The translations under genes were made by a program, and so were the position numbers. From Phoenix dactylifera (Eukaryota > Streptophyta > Magnoliopsida > Arecales > Arecaceae): a stretch of DNA of 64,000 nucleotides. The DNA is taken from NCBI RefSeq assembly GCF_009389715.1, contig NC_052401.1, positions 918,843 to 982,842 of the forward strand, given 5' to 3'. Each line of letters starts with the position of its first letter. Position 1 is the stretch's first letter. Below are positions 50,640 through 63,180 of the stretch, one piece after another. The notes below the pieces were generated by a model. The model ran no database searches. It was not told where the DNA came from and worked only from the letters and a program-made list of their open reading frames with translations.

Positions 50640-51459
50640 ACACGGAAATGCTAAAAGTTTAAATGGTTTTGGTGTCCACTGTATTGCAAATGTACATTGA
50701 AAAGAAGTGCTCTGTTAGATTATTGGTGGGATTTTCTTTTTCTTTTTTTTTGGGTGGTTGATGATTAGATGTATAATTTCTTTTGTTATATCAAAATCCT
50801 AAGTTAATTAGCAGAAGTGAAGATTGCAGGGCTGTAACTTTCTGCACTTCTTTAAGATGTTATTGTTACAGTACATAAAGAGGGGTTGAATGACTGAACT
50901 TTCATCTCTCTTTGTTACTTGTTTGTTGAAACTTAAACTTTTAGCCTTTGTTTTCTGCAGCAAAAGCAATCCAGCATTTATGCCTTCATGTTAGACTCCA
51001 TTATAGTACACTCTTATCTTATGCTTATAAAGTGCAAGTTGTTAGACAATACTTTGGTTGTGTTTCTTGATTCTCAGTGTAAAACTTTTTTGACTCCAAA
51101 TAAAAATTAGTAGTTTTACCTCTTACCTCTGTTTCTTTATGCATAAAGAACTTGTCTGTTGGCCAAATATTGGCCAACTCTTATAGACTTTAAAATAATT
51201 AGTAGTCAGTCAAAATAAAACAAATCCAAATTTAAAATAATACTTTCAACAACTTAGAAGTAAGAGGTAAAAGATCCATCTATTGAATTACCTCGCTGAA
51301 AAATCAGAGCATTTCACTTATTGCCTCCAAATACTACACTTAATTAGCAGGCTCGTTAAAGAATAAGGTTCTTGTTCGCACGAGAATCTTCTGCCGTGGG
51401 CGCAATCGTCTTGCTGAAATTTGCCGTTAACAATATTATTGTTCGAGTTCTCATATAGC
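50640..51459. other. 3' region of the filament-like protein gene and spacer
   Basis: Contains the probable 3' untranslated region, with AATAAA near 51101, and then unremarkable spacer up to the tRNA gene. Confidence 0.5.
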
Positions 51460-51531
51460 GGTTCCATGGTGTAGTGGTTAGCACTCCAGACTTTGAATCT
51501 GGCGACCTGGGTTCGAATCCCGGTGGGACCT
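51460..51531 (+). tRNA. trnQ-UUG: tRNA-Gln (anticodon UUG)
   Basis: The 72-base cloverleaf has acceptor strands GGTTCCA and TGGGACC (one G-T pair), a D arm with GTGTAGTGGTTAGCAC, an anticodon stem CCAGA/TCTGG enclosing the loop CTTTGAA, and a T arm CTGGG-TTCGAAT-CCCGG. The anticodon TTG (51493-51495) reads the glutamine codon CAA. Both the A box (GTGTAGTGGTTAGC) and B box (GGTTCGAATCC) look intact. A T6 run directly after the gene (51531-51536) is a good RNA polymerase III terminator. No intron and no encoded CCA are present, as expected for a nuclear plant tRNA. It looks functional. Confidence 0.97.
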
Positions 51532-51536
51532 TTTTT
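51531..51536 (+). terminator. RNA polymerase III terminator
   Basis: A run of six T begins at the discriminator position and follows the tRNA acceptor stem. Confidence 0.8.
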
Positions 51537-52652
51537 AACGTTTACATTATTTTTTCCACGCTGCTGTTTGCACACTCTTTTTACAAGCTGGGTTCATTTT
51601 GTCATTGCAATCTGGCATTTTCTTTCCAAGGTTAAATCACCTCTGATTCTTTTTGTCATTAGAATCGAGAATTTTTTTCGTTTCAGGGTTAAATCAGCAT
51701 TGAAGCTTAGGAAGGCCATCTTATTTGAACATCATGCTATAATCCTCCATGATCTATGTTGCTAAATCTCTTCCATGGCAAGGTGGTGGTGCTCTCACTC
51801 TTCAGCATACTTCAAAAACCATGAAAAAGGTAGCAACTTAAATTGGCATGATAGATTATAAGTCAATTCACAATTTATAGCGAAGTCTGAATTATTTGGA
51901 GGTTCTAAGTATATTGATTTTGATTGTCATTCAAGGCCATTAATAACTTTATGGCAGCGTCAAATATTTAGATCGAACCATACTCATGATTATTGATTGC
52001 CAAATTTATTAGTTAAATTTACACTAACACAAACTATCATCATATGTTCAGAAAAGGAAAATATTTCTAGTCAATTTGAAGGTAAGGGTTACAAATAATT
52101 ATTAAGAGCATCTAGGAATAAGAAAGAAGGATTTCTACACAAATCATGAAAATATAGTATTTAAATTTAATATTTGGACATAGTGTTTAAGGTTACTATT
52201 AGTCCCTTCAGATATAAGAAACACTATATATCAATATATAAATCTGAACAATAGATGGGATATATAATTATTATATGAATAGTTTTCGTGGATTACTAAT
52301 AGTTCAAGTCTACTGAATTTAAAAAAAAAAAAGAATTTTTTAGTTTTGAAAACTTAATTTCATGACCTACAACACTGTCCGTAGTTGTCGAAGTCTGCTG
52401 AAAAACGGATGACCGTGTGGTACCAATGGACATACCTTAACCAGTTCTTCATCCAATTATAGAATAAAGTCCTTTCAGGATCCATATTTCCCCCAAAAAA
52501 AAAAAAAACCACATCATTTCCAACGAAATTTTACCATAACAAAACAAAAACAAAAATGGTACCACTGCATTGTCCAATGGAAAAACAACAGAAAACAAAA
52601 ATAGACAAATGTAACAACTGCATTAGGATTCCAAGTACCATCAAAACCTGAC
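51537..52652. other. intergenic region
   Basis: AT-rich spacer downstream of the tRNA and of the ceramidase-like fragment. I looked on the minus strand for the missing terminal exon of the ceramidase family (a conserved HTLKHL-type histidine segment) and did not find it. Confidence 0.5.
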
Positions 52653-53656
52653 CTGCGGCCCAATAGCCAATGAGCAGAATGTGTATACACTGGAGGAATT
52701 AATATAGCCATCAAAGGTATAATGATACAGGGGACAAACTGAACAAGTGCATATAGGCGTAAATCATCAAAGAATCTGCAAAAAGGTTACAAGAGTTTTA
52801 AGTCTGATTCAGATAATTAAGGATATAATAATTTAAGTACTAACAAAAAAAAAAAAAGAAGACAAGAACATAAAATAAAGTAGTATGCTTGCCTCCAATA
52901 TAAAATGCTTAGTATACCCGCCATAACTAATGGTACAATTGATGTCGTTCCAGTCTTTTCATCAATCCTTTCAATGATGAAGATTGCCATGATTGATGTG
53001 AGCGCAATGGTCATCTAAGTTACCATTGTTGACTAATTCAAGATTCAAAACGCATGCTAAATGAAGGGGAAGCAATATAGTTGAAAAATATCTAATGGAC
53101 TGACTCACTGCAACTACTAGGAACGGCCACCATCCATGAAATTAAGCTAATCATGACATAGAACAGTTTATGATGATGATGTAAAAATTCATGTCTTAGA
53201 TAACCAGAGGCAAGCTACTGAAACATCAAGCTCAAGACAACTTCCTTCAAGAACTCAGCAAACATGCATAGTATGACAATTTATCTAGATGGCATCTTTA
53301 GTCAAAAGACTTGAAACATACAAGAAATATCTAATAAAAATAGTAGAAAATTACAGGTAGTCGATCCCAAACAAGTCGAGCATCATTTGGCTTGAGATGG
53401 TGATAGGAGGAACCAAAAACAACAGCAGCCACGCCAATGAAGAAGCACGGCCAGCCCCAGACTTCACCTTGCAGGCTATCAGAAGCAAAAGGAATAAGTT
53501 GAGCAACATGAAAATCTCTTTTTTTTTTTCTTACTATAAAAACTGTCAAAAAATTCTACCTTAGCCTGAAGCTTCCATGAAGGCAAAGTACAAGCCCAAC
53601 TATACCAATCACAAGAGAAGGAAAGTTTGAAATCACATTCAACGTATTGAGTATCC
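52653..53656 (-). pseudogene. ceramidase-family membrane protein, internal gene fragment
   Basis: Four exons on the minus strand (53656-53560, 53475-53355, 53014-52893, 52775-52653) join in phase and encode about 154 residues of a multi-pass membrane protein: TM-like ISNFPSLVIGIVGLVL, WGWPCFFIGVAAVVF, the family signature GSSYHHLKPNDARLVWDRLP, then MTIALTSIMAIFIIERIDE and VPLVMAGILSILYWRFFDDLR. These match plant and bacterial relatives of alkaline ceramidase (CREST superfamily), membrane hydrolases that bind zinc through conserved His and Asp residues. The first exon and the last part with further conserved His are not found. Near 52660 the reading WLLGRR replaces an expected WLWAAG, which one extra T would explain. 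The intron between exons 3 and 4 begins with GC rather than GT. I read this as a gene fragment. An unseen distant exon remains possible. Confidence 0.72.
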
Positions 53657-53659
53657 CTG

Positions 53660-55380
53660 CAACAAATAATAATTAAGCAGATGCTATGTTCATTATGTTT
53701 GTATATGGAACTCCAACGGCACTGCAAATAAACACTCCAACAGCATCATTTTTAGTTCTTGCTGTGACTTCGCCACAACCACACAGCATCCATCAAAGTT
53801 GGAAAATTGTGGAAAGATTTCAGCGCCAGAGGCGCCACATATCATCAAACTGCGCAACTTCAGGGTACCAATACTGGAAACAGAGAAACAAGGCAGCAGG
53901 ATGACAAAGGGCTTGTTTGGTTCGTGGAAAAAGAAGGAAGAAAAGTATGGTCAACGAAAAAGTAAAGAGATGCCTCTTGTTTTGTTGGAGTTTTTAAAGA
54001 AGAAAGACGGAAGAGTTGTATTTTTGTGGGAATATGATTCCCACGTTTCATAAAAAAGTCTTTTTCATGAGAAACATAGAAAAATTATTTTTCCATGATC
54101 CAGAAATTGAAACATTTTTATTTTTTTCCAAAAAGGCCCTACACATAACTTTTTTCTCAAAAAAGGATCCGAAAAATCAAGGATCCTTATTTGATCCAAA
54201 GCACTAAAGACCTAATTTTTATAAAGTATAATTGGAATTACATATAACTTTCTCAGAAAAGTGGATGGTCAACTAAACATAAGCACTCTAGAAATCTGTC
54301 ATTTTTCCATGGTCAACCAAACATGCTAAAAGTACTTTTTCAAACATTCTCTTTTTAGAAATCTGTTTTCCAAGAATTATATTTCTATAAGAAAAAATGC
54401 TTCATGCGAATCAAATGAGCCCAAAATGTAACTTGTTTAGTGTTTTGATAAAGAAATTGCTTCAATATTCTACATACAGCATAACTAAATGGATTTGATA
54501 CGTACAATCAAAAACTTTCCTTTTAGTCTAACTATAATATAATTGGGAGGACTCCATGCCTTCTTGGATGCTATTTTTGCTGCTTTCATTAAAAAAAAAT
54601 TTCCCCTTTCCCGATTCTAACATGCCATAGCCTCTCGATAGGTTTTTGGTTGTTTTAGTCTATATCAAGATCAATCCAAAATTTTAAAGGATCAAGTTGG
54701 TTTTCAAGACAAGTCCAACCATTGGATTATCTAAATTCTTAATTAACTACCAGGTAATAAGAAAAGTTACAACTATAAGTATATCAGCAATATGATTATT
54801 TAAAAATAAAATCGATTGTCCCGGATGTCAACGCCAATTCAAAAATTTAATTAGACATAATCAAGTCCAAAATTTTAATTAGAAACTTGGCTTGTGACAC
54901 ATGTAGGTAGGACTAAGATCATGCTTCAATATGAACAATCTATCCAATATCTTCATGCAAACTCTGTATCAATCATTCAAAACTTGTTTAGGCCTAGAAG
55001 TAAACCAAAATGCAATCATATTGGCCACCTTGCAAGTCACAAAATAGAATGAACCTCATATGATGCAAAGGGACCAGTTCTGGACTAGGCTAGCCCATTT
55101 GCAACCTTGGCTAAGGTGGCTAACTTATTCCACAATTAAATCAAGTCTGCCCACATGATGGGTCCATGCAAGAATCCTTATATCACAGACAATTCCAAAA
55201 ATCGCCCTGCATCAATCTCCGACTACCATGGTGAAACTTGTAAAATAGACAAAGTTCGGGGGCGCTCCCATATATCGTCTCCGATCACCGGAAGCCATTC
55301 AATCTCTTCGACGGCCCGCCCCTCCCTCTCTCGATCTTGCCCAATTGTTTCCTTCTTCTTCCTCCCCGAAAATTTTATAT
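53660..55380. other. intergenic region with MITE
   Basis: Lies between the ceramidase-like fragment and the V-ATPase gene. Apart from the element at 53909-54422 I see nothing, and in particular no first exon for the ceramidase-like gene. Confidence 0.5.
53909..54422. mobile_element. MITE with GGGCT-TTTGGTTCG-type inverted ends
   Basis: The 514-base AT-rich element starts GGGCTTGTTTGGTTCG and ends with the complement of GGGCTCATTTGATTCG (13 of 16 matching). It is flanked by AAA on both sides. The ends resemble those of the MITE at 15776-16222. No transposase frame is present. It lies just upstream of the truncated end of the ceramidase-like fragment. Confidence 0.55.
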
Positions 55381-55461
55381 ATCCTGAGATAAGGGTTTCG
55401 AAGGTCCTGAATAAGGGTTGGGTTTCGAAAGATCTCTAGGGATCCATTGAAATCTCCGACG
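55375..55461 (+). promoter_or_regulatory. putative TATA element and leader of the VHA-c gene
   Basis: A TTATATATCC word lies about 85 bases ahead of the start codon. Transcription may start shortly downstream of it. This is position-based inference, and CT-rich sequence upstream could equally be leader. Confidence 0.3.
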
Positions 55462-58400
55462 ATGTCGAGCTTCAGCGGCGACGAAACCGCCCCCTTCTTC
55501 GGATTCCTCGGCGCTGCGGCCGCCCTTGTCTTCTCCTGTGATATCCCGATCCCAAGGTTTCTTCTGATATCCGATTTTCGGGTTTTTCTTTCTTATTTTT
55601 TTTTTTCTTTTTTTGGGGATTTTAGGCATGGGGGCGGCGTACGGGACGGCGAAGAGCGGTGTGGGGGTGGCGTCCATGGGGGTGATGCGGCCAGAGCTGG
55701 TGATGAAGTCGATCGTGCCCGTGGTCATGGCCGGAGTGCTCGGGATCTACGGGTTGATCATAGCCGTGATCATTAGCACCGGTATAAACCCTAAGGCCAA
55801 GTCGTATTACCTCTTCGATGGATACGCTCATCTTTCCTCCGGGCTGGCTTGTGGCCTTGCCGGGCTCTCTGCAGGCATGGCTATCGGGATCGTTGGCGAT
55901 GCTGGAGTCAGGTAACCTTTGTTTTTCCCCCTTTTTGTTAGATCTAGATCGGAGATTCTTAGTTCATTTTGATTTCTGGTTATCTTGTATTGTGATAAAT
56001 TTCCTATGGTGATTAATTTGTGTTTGAAGATTGATTTTGTGTTATGAGTATGTATCTATAGAGAGAGAGATAGAGATAGAGAGCGAGAGAGAGAGAGAGA
56101 GAGTGTGTGTGAGAGAGACAGAGAGAGGTTTCAATATCACTATTGTGCATGCCTATAGTTCGATAAGTTTTTGTGGATAACATATGCCTTTTAGTTTCAT
56201 CAGAATTATAGGAGGTAAATTCACATGGGTCACGGCTTAAGGATGTTAAGGTGATGGTATTTGACTTAGTTAAAAAAAGAAAAAAGAACAGTTTTTGGCT
56301 GTGGTTATTGCGATAGGATGAAGGATTGTGAGAGGTTCCAATTTTAAGAATAGGAGATTGTGGTTGAGTTCTCATCTGAATACGGATGGAAAACAAATGT
56401 CTTTTGGTCTGATGTTCGATGGCATTGGTAAGTAATCTGATTATGGTTTAAATTGTCACAGAATCAATCTTTGAGTCTTAATCTGATTTTAAGGTTGTAA
56501 GTTTGTCTTTGTACTACTTTGTTTGTGGTTGAAGAAGATGGTGTTAGAAAGGGTGAGTGATTTTAGCTCTCTACTTTATCTGGTTATCTCTATGGGTCTG
56601 ATTATGTTCCATAATGGTTTGTGTTTTTTTAATGGCAGGGGATTTGTGAGAAAGGGAATTTGTTATAGTTGAGCAGAGATTAATTAGTACATTCAACTCT
56701 TCAATTGTTGTTTCAGAGAGATTCTTTATCATTTTCTTTCTAGTTGTTTATTATTTAACAATTCCCTTTTTCTGTGACCACTCACATCTAACGTAAGATT
56801 TAGTTTATTCATCATTATGCATTGACATTTCTGCTTTTTTATTCGGTGATTGGCTTGCATGCTCGCCTTGATTGCTACTTGGCTGATGTACACAATTCAT
56901 ATTCAATTTGCAAATTCTTTGCTTCAATTTGCTCTGAGAAGTTAATTAATTGAAATTATATGTATGATTATTGTAGTGTCAGCATGATTTTGTTCATTAG
57001 AAGATTGATAATGGTTATTTTTGCCATTGCAGAATTCTTTTATGTTTGTTTTGAGGAAAGAATATTATTTGCTTTACTATCATTTTTTGTGGTTTTAGAA
57101 ATAAAGTTAATTCGATTCTCCAGAACATGTCTATTAGCTTTTCGTGAACCTTGTTCCATGTATAAATCAAGATAGAATTTATATAATGGTTTGACAAAAC
57201 CTTTGTAACGGTACCTCTTTTGCATATGGATTGATCACCAATTTGGAAAAAGCACACAGCTTCTGTTAAGATTGATCTTTTAACCAATATTTTGAGTAGG
57301 TTGCCTACATTGAAGGATTTAAGTTCCATGTGCATCATTTGGTAGCGTAATAGCAAATCGAACTATTACTTGGATGAGTTAACCTTCTATGGAAATGATA
57401 GTGGCAACCAGATTCAGTTAAACAACTTTGGTTTAGCTGTGATTGTGTTGAGCAAGAAAATTTCCCCCCTCTTCTGTAATGTATACTTGTAAGATGCGAT
57501 GAGTACCGGTGTGCTAGAGAAGGTGCCAAGCTGTTTGTTGTTTTTGGAAGAGTTGACCAGGAAAAATATGGTATGTAGCTGTGGATATGATAACTAAAAC
57601 TGCAGGACCAATTAGTAACTTGATGCATGGAATGAAACTCTAGTTTGCAAATAAGTTGCAACGAGTCTATGGCCATCACCAATAGCCAAATGATGCAAGC
57701 TTGGTCATTTTTGCAATCTGCCTAATTTATGGCACATTAAAGTAAATGTAGCTATTTATTTTATTCGGTGAAACAAGTAAAGATATGCTTTTTGATAGTT
57801 GATTGTTGGATACATTTGAGGCTTACTATTTGATAAAATGACACTATGCTGTAGCTGTTATATGATCACAATGTTAAAAAAAGAGAAGATCAAGTTACAT
57901 AAGATGAGTGTCATTTGGAGGAGAATATTGAGTCATGATGCATGAACTCTAATAGGGTAATGTTTGTAATGAACAAAAGGCATAGGTGTCCCACCAATCA
58001 GTTTAGTGGAGAAGCAACTGAGACAGTACATGCACATGAATCTATGGCTCCACTAATGACAGGTTACATCAAAAGATCAGGCAGGAGGCAACAAACTAAC
58101 AGAACATGGAAGTTAGTCTTTGGTGGGAAGGATTTTGTAAAGCATGCGCTGGTAGAGAATGCATGAGTGTTTGTTCAACGGGCCTCAAATGTTTTGGATT
58201 TCAAATGTTGATAATGGTCATTGTGGGGCGTGGAGGTGCAGAAATTAGGCACAAAGTAAAACTTGTTGACTATGACAGGTCAGATGTCTGAAGCTTCCTG
58301 TAGCCTGATAGGAGCATTTTGCATTGAAATTTATCATTTATATAGAACCGATGACTTGATCCCTCTCATATTACGGTGGGCCTCATATAAAAAACTAGCT

Positions 58401-58730
58401 ATTTTCTTATGACTTGTCCTGTCACTCGCTTAGTCAGACGAGTAGCTACGATATCTGCACTGGTTCTGTTCTTTACCTGTTAATTTGGTGTTTGTGAGCT
58501 GTCTGACTCTTGTTTCTAATCAAATATTTGAAAGATCCTTATTAATTTGTAGCATGCCAAATTGTCTAAACTTGATGGCTTTCATAATTCTTTGCAGGGC
58601 CAATGCACAGCAGCCGAAACTTTTTGTGGGCATGATTCTCATTCTCATTTTTGCTGAAGCACTTGCCCTTTATGGTCTCATTGTTGGCATCATCCTCTCC
58701 TCTCGGGCTGGCCAGTCTCGGGCAGACTAA
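55462..58730 (+). CDS. VHA-c: V-type proton ATPase proteolipid subunit c (16 kDa)
   Basis: Three exons (55462-55537, 55626-55911, 58598-58730) with GT-AG borders give 164 residues, the usual length of the plant family. The protein has four transmembrane helices. The first two include [21 protein letters not shown] and [20 protein letters not shown], the third is the Gly/Ala-rich [14 protein letters not shown], and the fourth carries the essential proton-carrying glutamate E141 in [11 protein letters not shown]. The subunit forms the rotor ring in the membrane sector of the V-ATPase, which acidifies the vacuole and the trans-Golgi network. The start ATG opens the conserved [14 protein letters not shown]. 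The frame is intact, and AATAAA near 58948 may end the transcript. Confidence 0.97.
55912..58597 (+). other. VHA-c gene intron 2
   Basis: A 2.7 kb intron splitting the codon for R121. It has a GA/GT microsatellite near 56059-56127 and otherwise no recognisable feature on either strand. Confidence 0.7.
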
Positions 58731-58959
58731 GATACAAGCAGATGACCATAAATGATCCTGCAAGCCATTGTAATAATTATATTGAATGTGATTCCATTGT
58801 GATTTGTATTCCTAGATGTTACCAAAGATCTTTCTATTTTGCGATCTGACATCTATATTAAATTTATTGATTGCCATGCAAGCGAACAGCCGCCTGAGTC
58901 TCAGTTGTTCGGCTGTTGTTCTGAGATATTGGGAATGTTCAGTTTACAATAAATGGATT

Positions 58960-59697
58960 CAATGATTCGGTCTGCATGACTTGCCTTTCAATGTTAATAT
59001 AGTGTTTCTTCGGTGTGGAATACAGGAAATTCAGGATATTCCTGGAATCCTGAAGCGAAGCAAGGCAGCCACTACAGAGTTCAGAGGGAGCGCTTGTATT
59101 CAGGCGTTGGACCCTTGGTGTCTGGTTCATTGGGTTACAGAGTATTGTGGTAGTAGTAGACTGGAGTAATAATGGGTTCATCTATCTTCATCTGTGACAA
59201 CTACCAGTCTCCGTAGCTGGTTGGCTGGTTGTGGTTGACATGCAGTTGAGGGTTGCAAGATTCATCTGAAAATATGAAACGCTTCGGCCTAAGAAATGGA
59301 GAAATTGTTCTCTACACTGCGTGCACGGGTGTAAGCAATACTTTCTCTTAAGAAATGAGCCGAGCCACCGCAACCAGTCATCTCCATCCCAAAGTAAAAT
59401 ATTTATATAATTCAATCTGTTTGCCTGTCTGCTGCTCTACTGCTCTGTTCTTGCTGACGCAAAAGTGACTCGGGAAGTGTCAAATCGATCACGGATTGCA
59501 TTCGTCGGTGCTGAAGTTGGCATTTCAACCAGGTTCAAGAATCGCATTTCATTTAACTCTGTTCGATACTTGGCCTTAGCCCATGATAGCGTAATGTGAT
59601 AAGCCAGGGCACGGATAAATTCGCGGGCCGGTGCGGGAAAAAAAGGGGAGGAGAAGATAAAAGCGGGGGTCGGATAATAGTGGAGAACCGAGGGACA
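58960..59697. other. short intergenic region ahead of the acetyltransferase gene
   Basis: No gene is recognised. The GC content rises from about 59600 towards the next start codon, consistent with a leader. Confidence 0.5.
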
Positions 59698-60320
<623 letters not shown>

Positions 60321-60657
60321 AAATCCTGTATGTGATCTTCTGCAATGCGCTTTCAGGTCTGTTCTCTTCTGTTGTTCATGTTAAGCCTGTAATCTTATCA
60401 CCAGCCTACTGTATGCATTTATTTTCTGCCAATATCATCTCTGCTCCTGAAATGACCATTTAATCCTAGTCAGTGATTTCCTTTTGTATCTATGTTTCCT
60501 TTGTTATGCTTGGAAGTTAATCCTAGTCAATGATTTCCTTTGTTATGCTTGGAAGTTCTTGCATTTTCTTGTGGAACATAAAATACACAGTTAGTAATGA
60601 CTGATTTTCTCTGAATATGAAGTGCTCCAAACTTTCTCGTGCAACCATTAGAAATCA

Positions 60658-60848
60658 TGGTATGCTGTATCGGCCCGAACTGGACAGTACGAGGCGTACC
60701 ATACCATACTAATTTCATACCGATACCGATATCCGGTACGGATGGCGTACCGATACTTGATGCACCAAAAAAATTTCATACGATATTATACCGATATTGT
60801 GCTAGTGTGGTACCGATACGGGTCCGGTACCGAGGTGGCGAAACTTGC
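60658..60848. repeat. GGTACC-rich dispersed repeat, copy 5
   Basis: Contains GGACAGTACGAGGCGTACCA, TACCGATACCGATATCCGG and GTGGTACCGATACGGG. It matches the reverse complement of copy 3 (33085-33235). It lies downstream of the acetyltransferase gene. Confidence 0.6.
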
Positions 60849-62989
60849 CAGAAACAAATATTAATAAAGATGGGTGAAGGTCTCATAGAGTTGGTTCGTT
60901 GGTTTAATAAACCTAGAACAATTAAAACAATGGAAAGCTGTGATGATTACAGCTATTTGTATTGTGCATTTTGAAATACAAGATTGAGCTCGGAAAATTT
61001 GCTATTGATATTAAATTGAACTTCGACAAAATTGCTCCTACGAAGGGGCAAGATGACAATTATAAAAGAGGCACATGACAGGTTTATATAATAGGTGAAA
61101 ATTAAGTAAAAGTGCAAAATTTTCTTCTTTATTCCTCCACTTAAAATTATCCATCCATCTCTAGTTGAACTGCATTGAAGCTTGGAGTCGAGCTGATGAT
61201 CTATTCAGTAATCATTTGCCAGATATCAGGTATGTAGGAGTGTCTTCCAACTTAGGTTTTCCTAAGAATTCAAGAACATTTTATCAAGCTTTAAGTATAG
61301 TTTCCCTAATCTGATGTAAGTTTTTATGGATTATTGTAACTTTTTATGGATTATACAAAAAACAGTCAGACTCCCATGTAACAATTACTCGACCAAGGTC
61401 TTTCTGTTTCCAATGAACTGCGTGGTTCTCGAACAGGAGAATGAGCTAGGTTCTGAAGGAACTGAAATGCAGAGGTCTGCATTGGCGAGATTTAACATAA
61501 GCATGGCAAATATCAGCTAATAGTTATGTATAAAATGAAGCATCAAAAATCAACATAATAATGAGAAAAACTTCATCTTGATTTTTTTTTGACAGAAAAT
61601 TTTAAAAAACGGATTCATTTAACAGTTTGAGCTTCGTTTTATATCAGCTATCAACTAAATGTCAAGCCTCCACCCATCTTAATCCAGGTTTGGGATTGTC
61701 ATTGGTGGTGTTAAGCAAAGACTGAAATTTCCTAGTAGATTATCTCTATAAATTGGATGCCTAAAAGTTCAATTCTCTGCTCAAAGGAACCTCAAAGAGT
61801 GTTTTGCTCACCTCTTAGGTGTTTCCCTGTTTTCTTTGTTCAGAAACTCTTCATATATTTTTTTTTAAGAAAAAAACTTGTTGCCCCCTTCAGAAAACAG
61901 TCCAAGTCACATAGACAAACTTTCCTTAAACCCAAGAAGAGCAACTCCTCTTAAGCATCTAGAAACGAAGCAAATTTAACCTTCGACTTTGATAGCATAT
62001 TATGGCAAAATCTTGTCAAATTAGCTCCTTTTAATGGTTAAATTCATCTTTCTTTGCACAGAACCATGGCATGCTCAAATTAATACCAATATCTCCCACA
62101 TTACAGATCCACACATTCTTAAGTTCAAAATACTGAGAGAGAAGGAAAACGGGAAAAAATAAATAAGAACATAAAATCTCGGATAAATGCAAAGAAAACA
62201 AGAATTTGCACATAAAAATTGATGTCCATGACTCGAAACCACATGATAATCACAATATTCTCAAATACCACACAACCAGATAACAATTCTAGAACCAATA
62301 CGAACAACGAATTGATTATAATACTGATTGCACGCACAATTTGTACGAATTCATGCAAAAGGTCCCATCTTTAAAAGAAACCCATGTTTTGACTTGGGCC
62401 CGAATTTTAGACGTTCTTGCTGCAGTCTCCTGATCACTGCCGTAGATTTCTGTGTACTTTTGATCTGAACTGCCCAATTAGTTCGGGCTTAATGGGACAA
62501 GCTTTGTCGTGGAATTTGCGGTGAACGCAGTACAATCCAACCCAATTAATAGTTTGGGTCTGACTGGGCCAGCATTTACACAAGTGGTGTTGAATTATGG
62601 GCTGAAAAATTCGACCCAAATCATGTGCCTTTTGTGTTCTCATGAGTTTGGATCCACTCTAGTTCAGCATTGAACTGGACATGCATACGTATTTCACGAT
62701 AACAATGATTGGAAAGACCTTCTGAGGTACATGGGATAGCAGTGCAATATACATGTGGCCATGATTGACAAACTAGGGACTTCTTCAGATCACCCATGAA
62801 TTGGAGAGACTCATTACTCATTATCAGCAAATGATCTTCCCACCCTTCCAGGGAGCTGATAGAGAAGAATGTTTTTCCACTTGATATTTCTAATTTTGTT
62901 ATGCATATCAAACCTTTAACTCCTCCAAAATGACAAAACATCAAATGTGGTCGTCAACATGAGGATCCGTACAGGCATGTATTTAATCT

Positions 62990-63180
62990 CACATAAGCTA
63001 TGTGCTAGGTAAAATTTAGATACTTGTACAAAATCAAAGAACCAAAATAATACTTTTCGACTAGTCTTTTCGGATAAGATCATAAGTTGTTACAAATGGT
63101 ATTAGAGCTAATTCAGCTTATGACCCATATGGACTAGGGGATACTATAGCACGGACCAATATGGGTTGACTATAAGATGA
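62990..63180 (+). mobile_element. LTR-retroelement relic (primer-binding region, old)
   Basis: A degenerate initiator-Met primer-binding site lies at 63097-63108, preceded by sequence compatible with the end of a long terminal repeat and followed by leader sequence also found, inverted, at about 3120-3220. No coding part is present in the window, so this is a broken, probably old fragment. Confidence 0.45.

Noticed and set aside
62621-62944. 107-codon minus-strand open frame that looks superficially protein-like
   Set aside because: I recognise no domain and see no flanking exons. Length alone is not enough in this composition.
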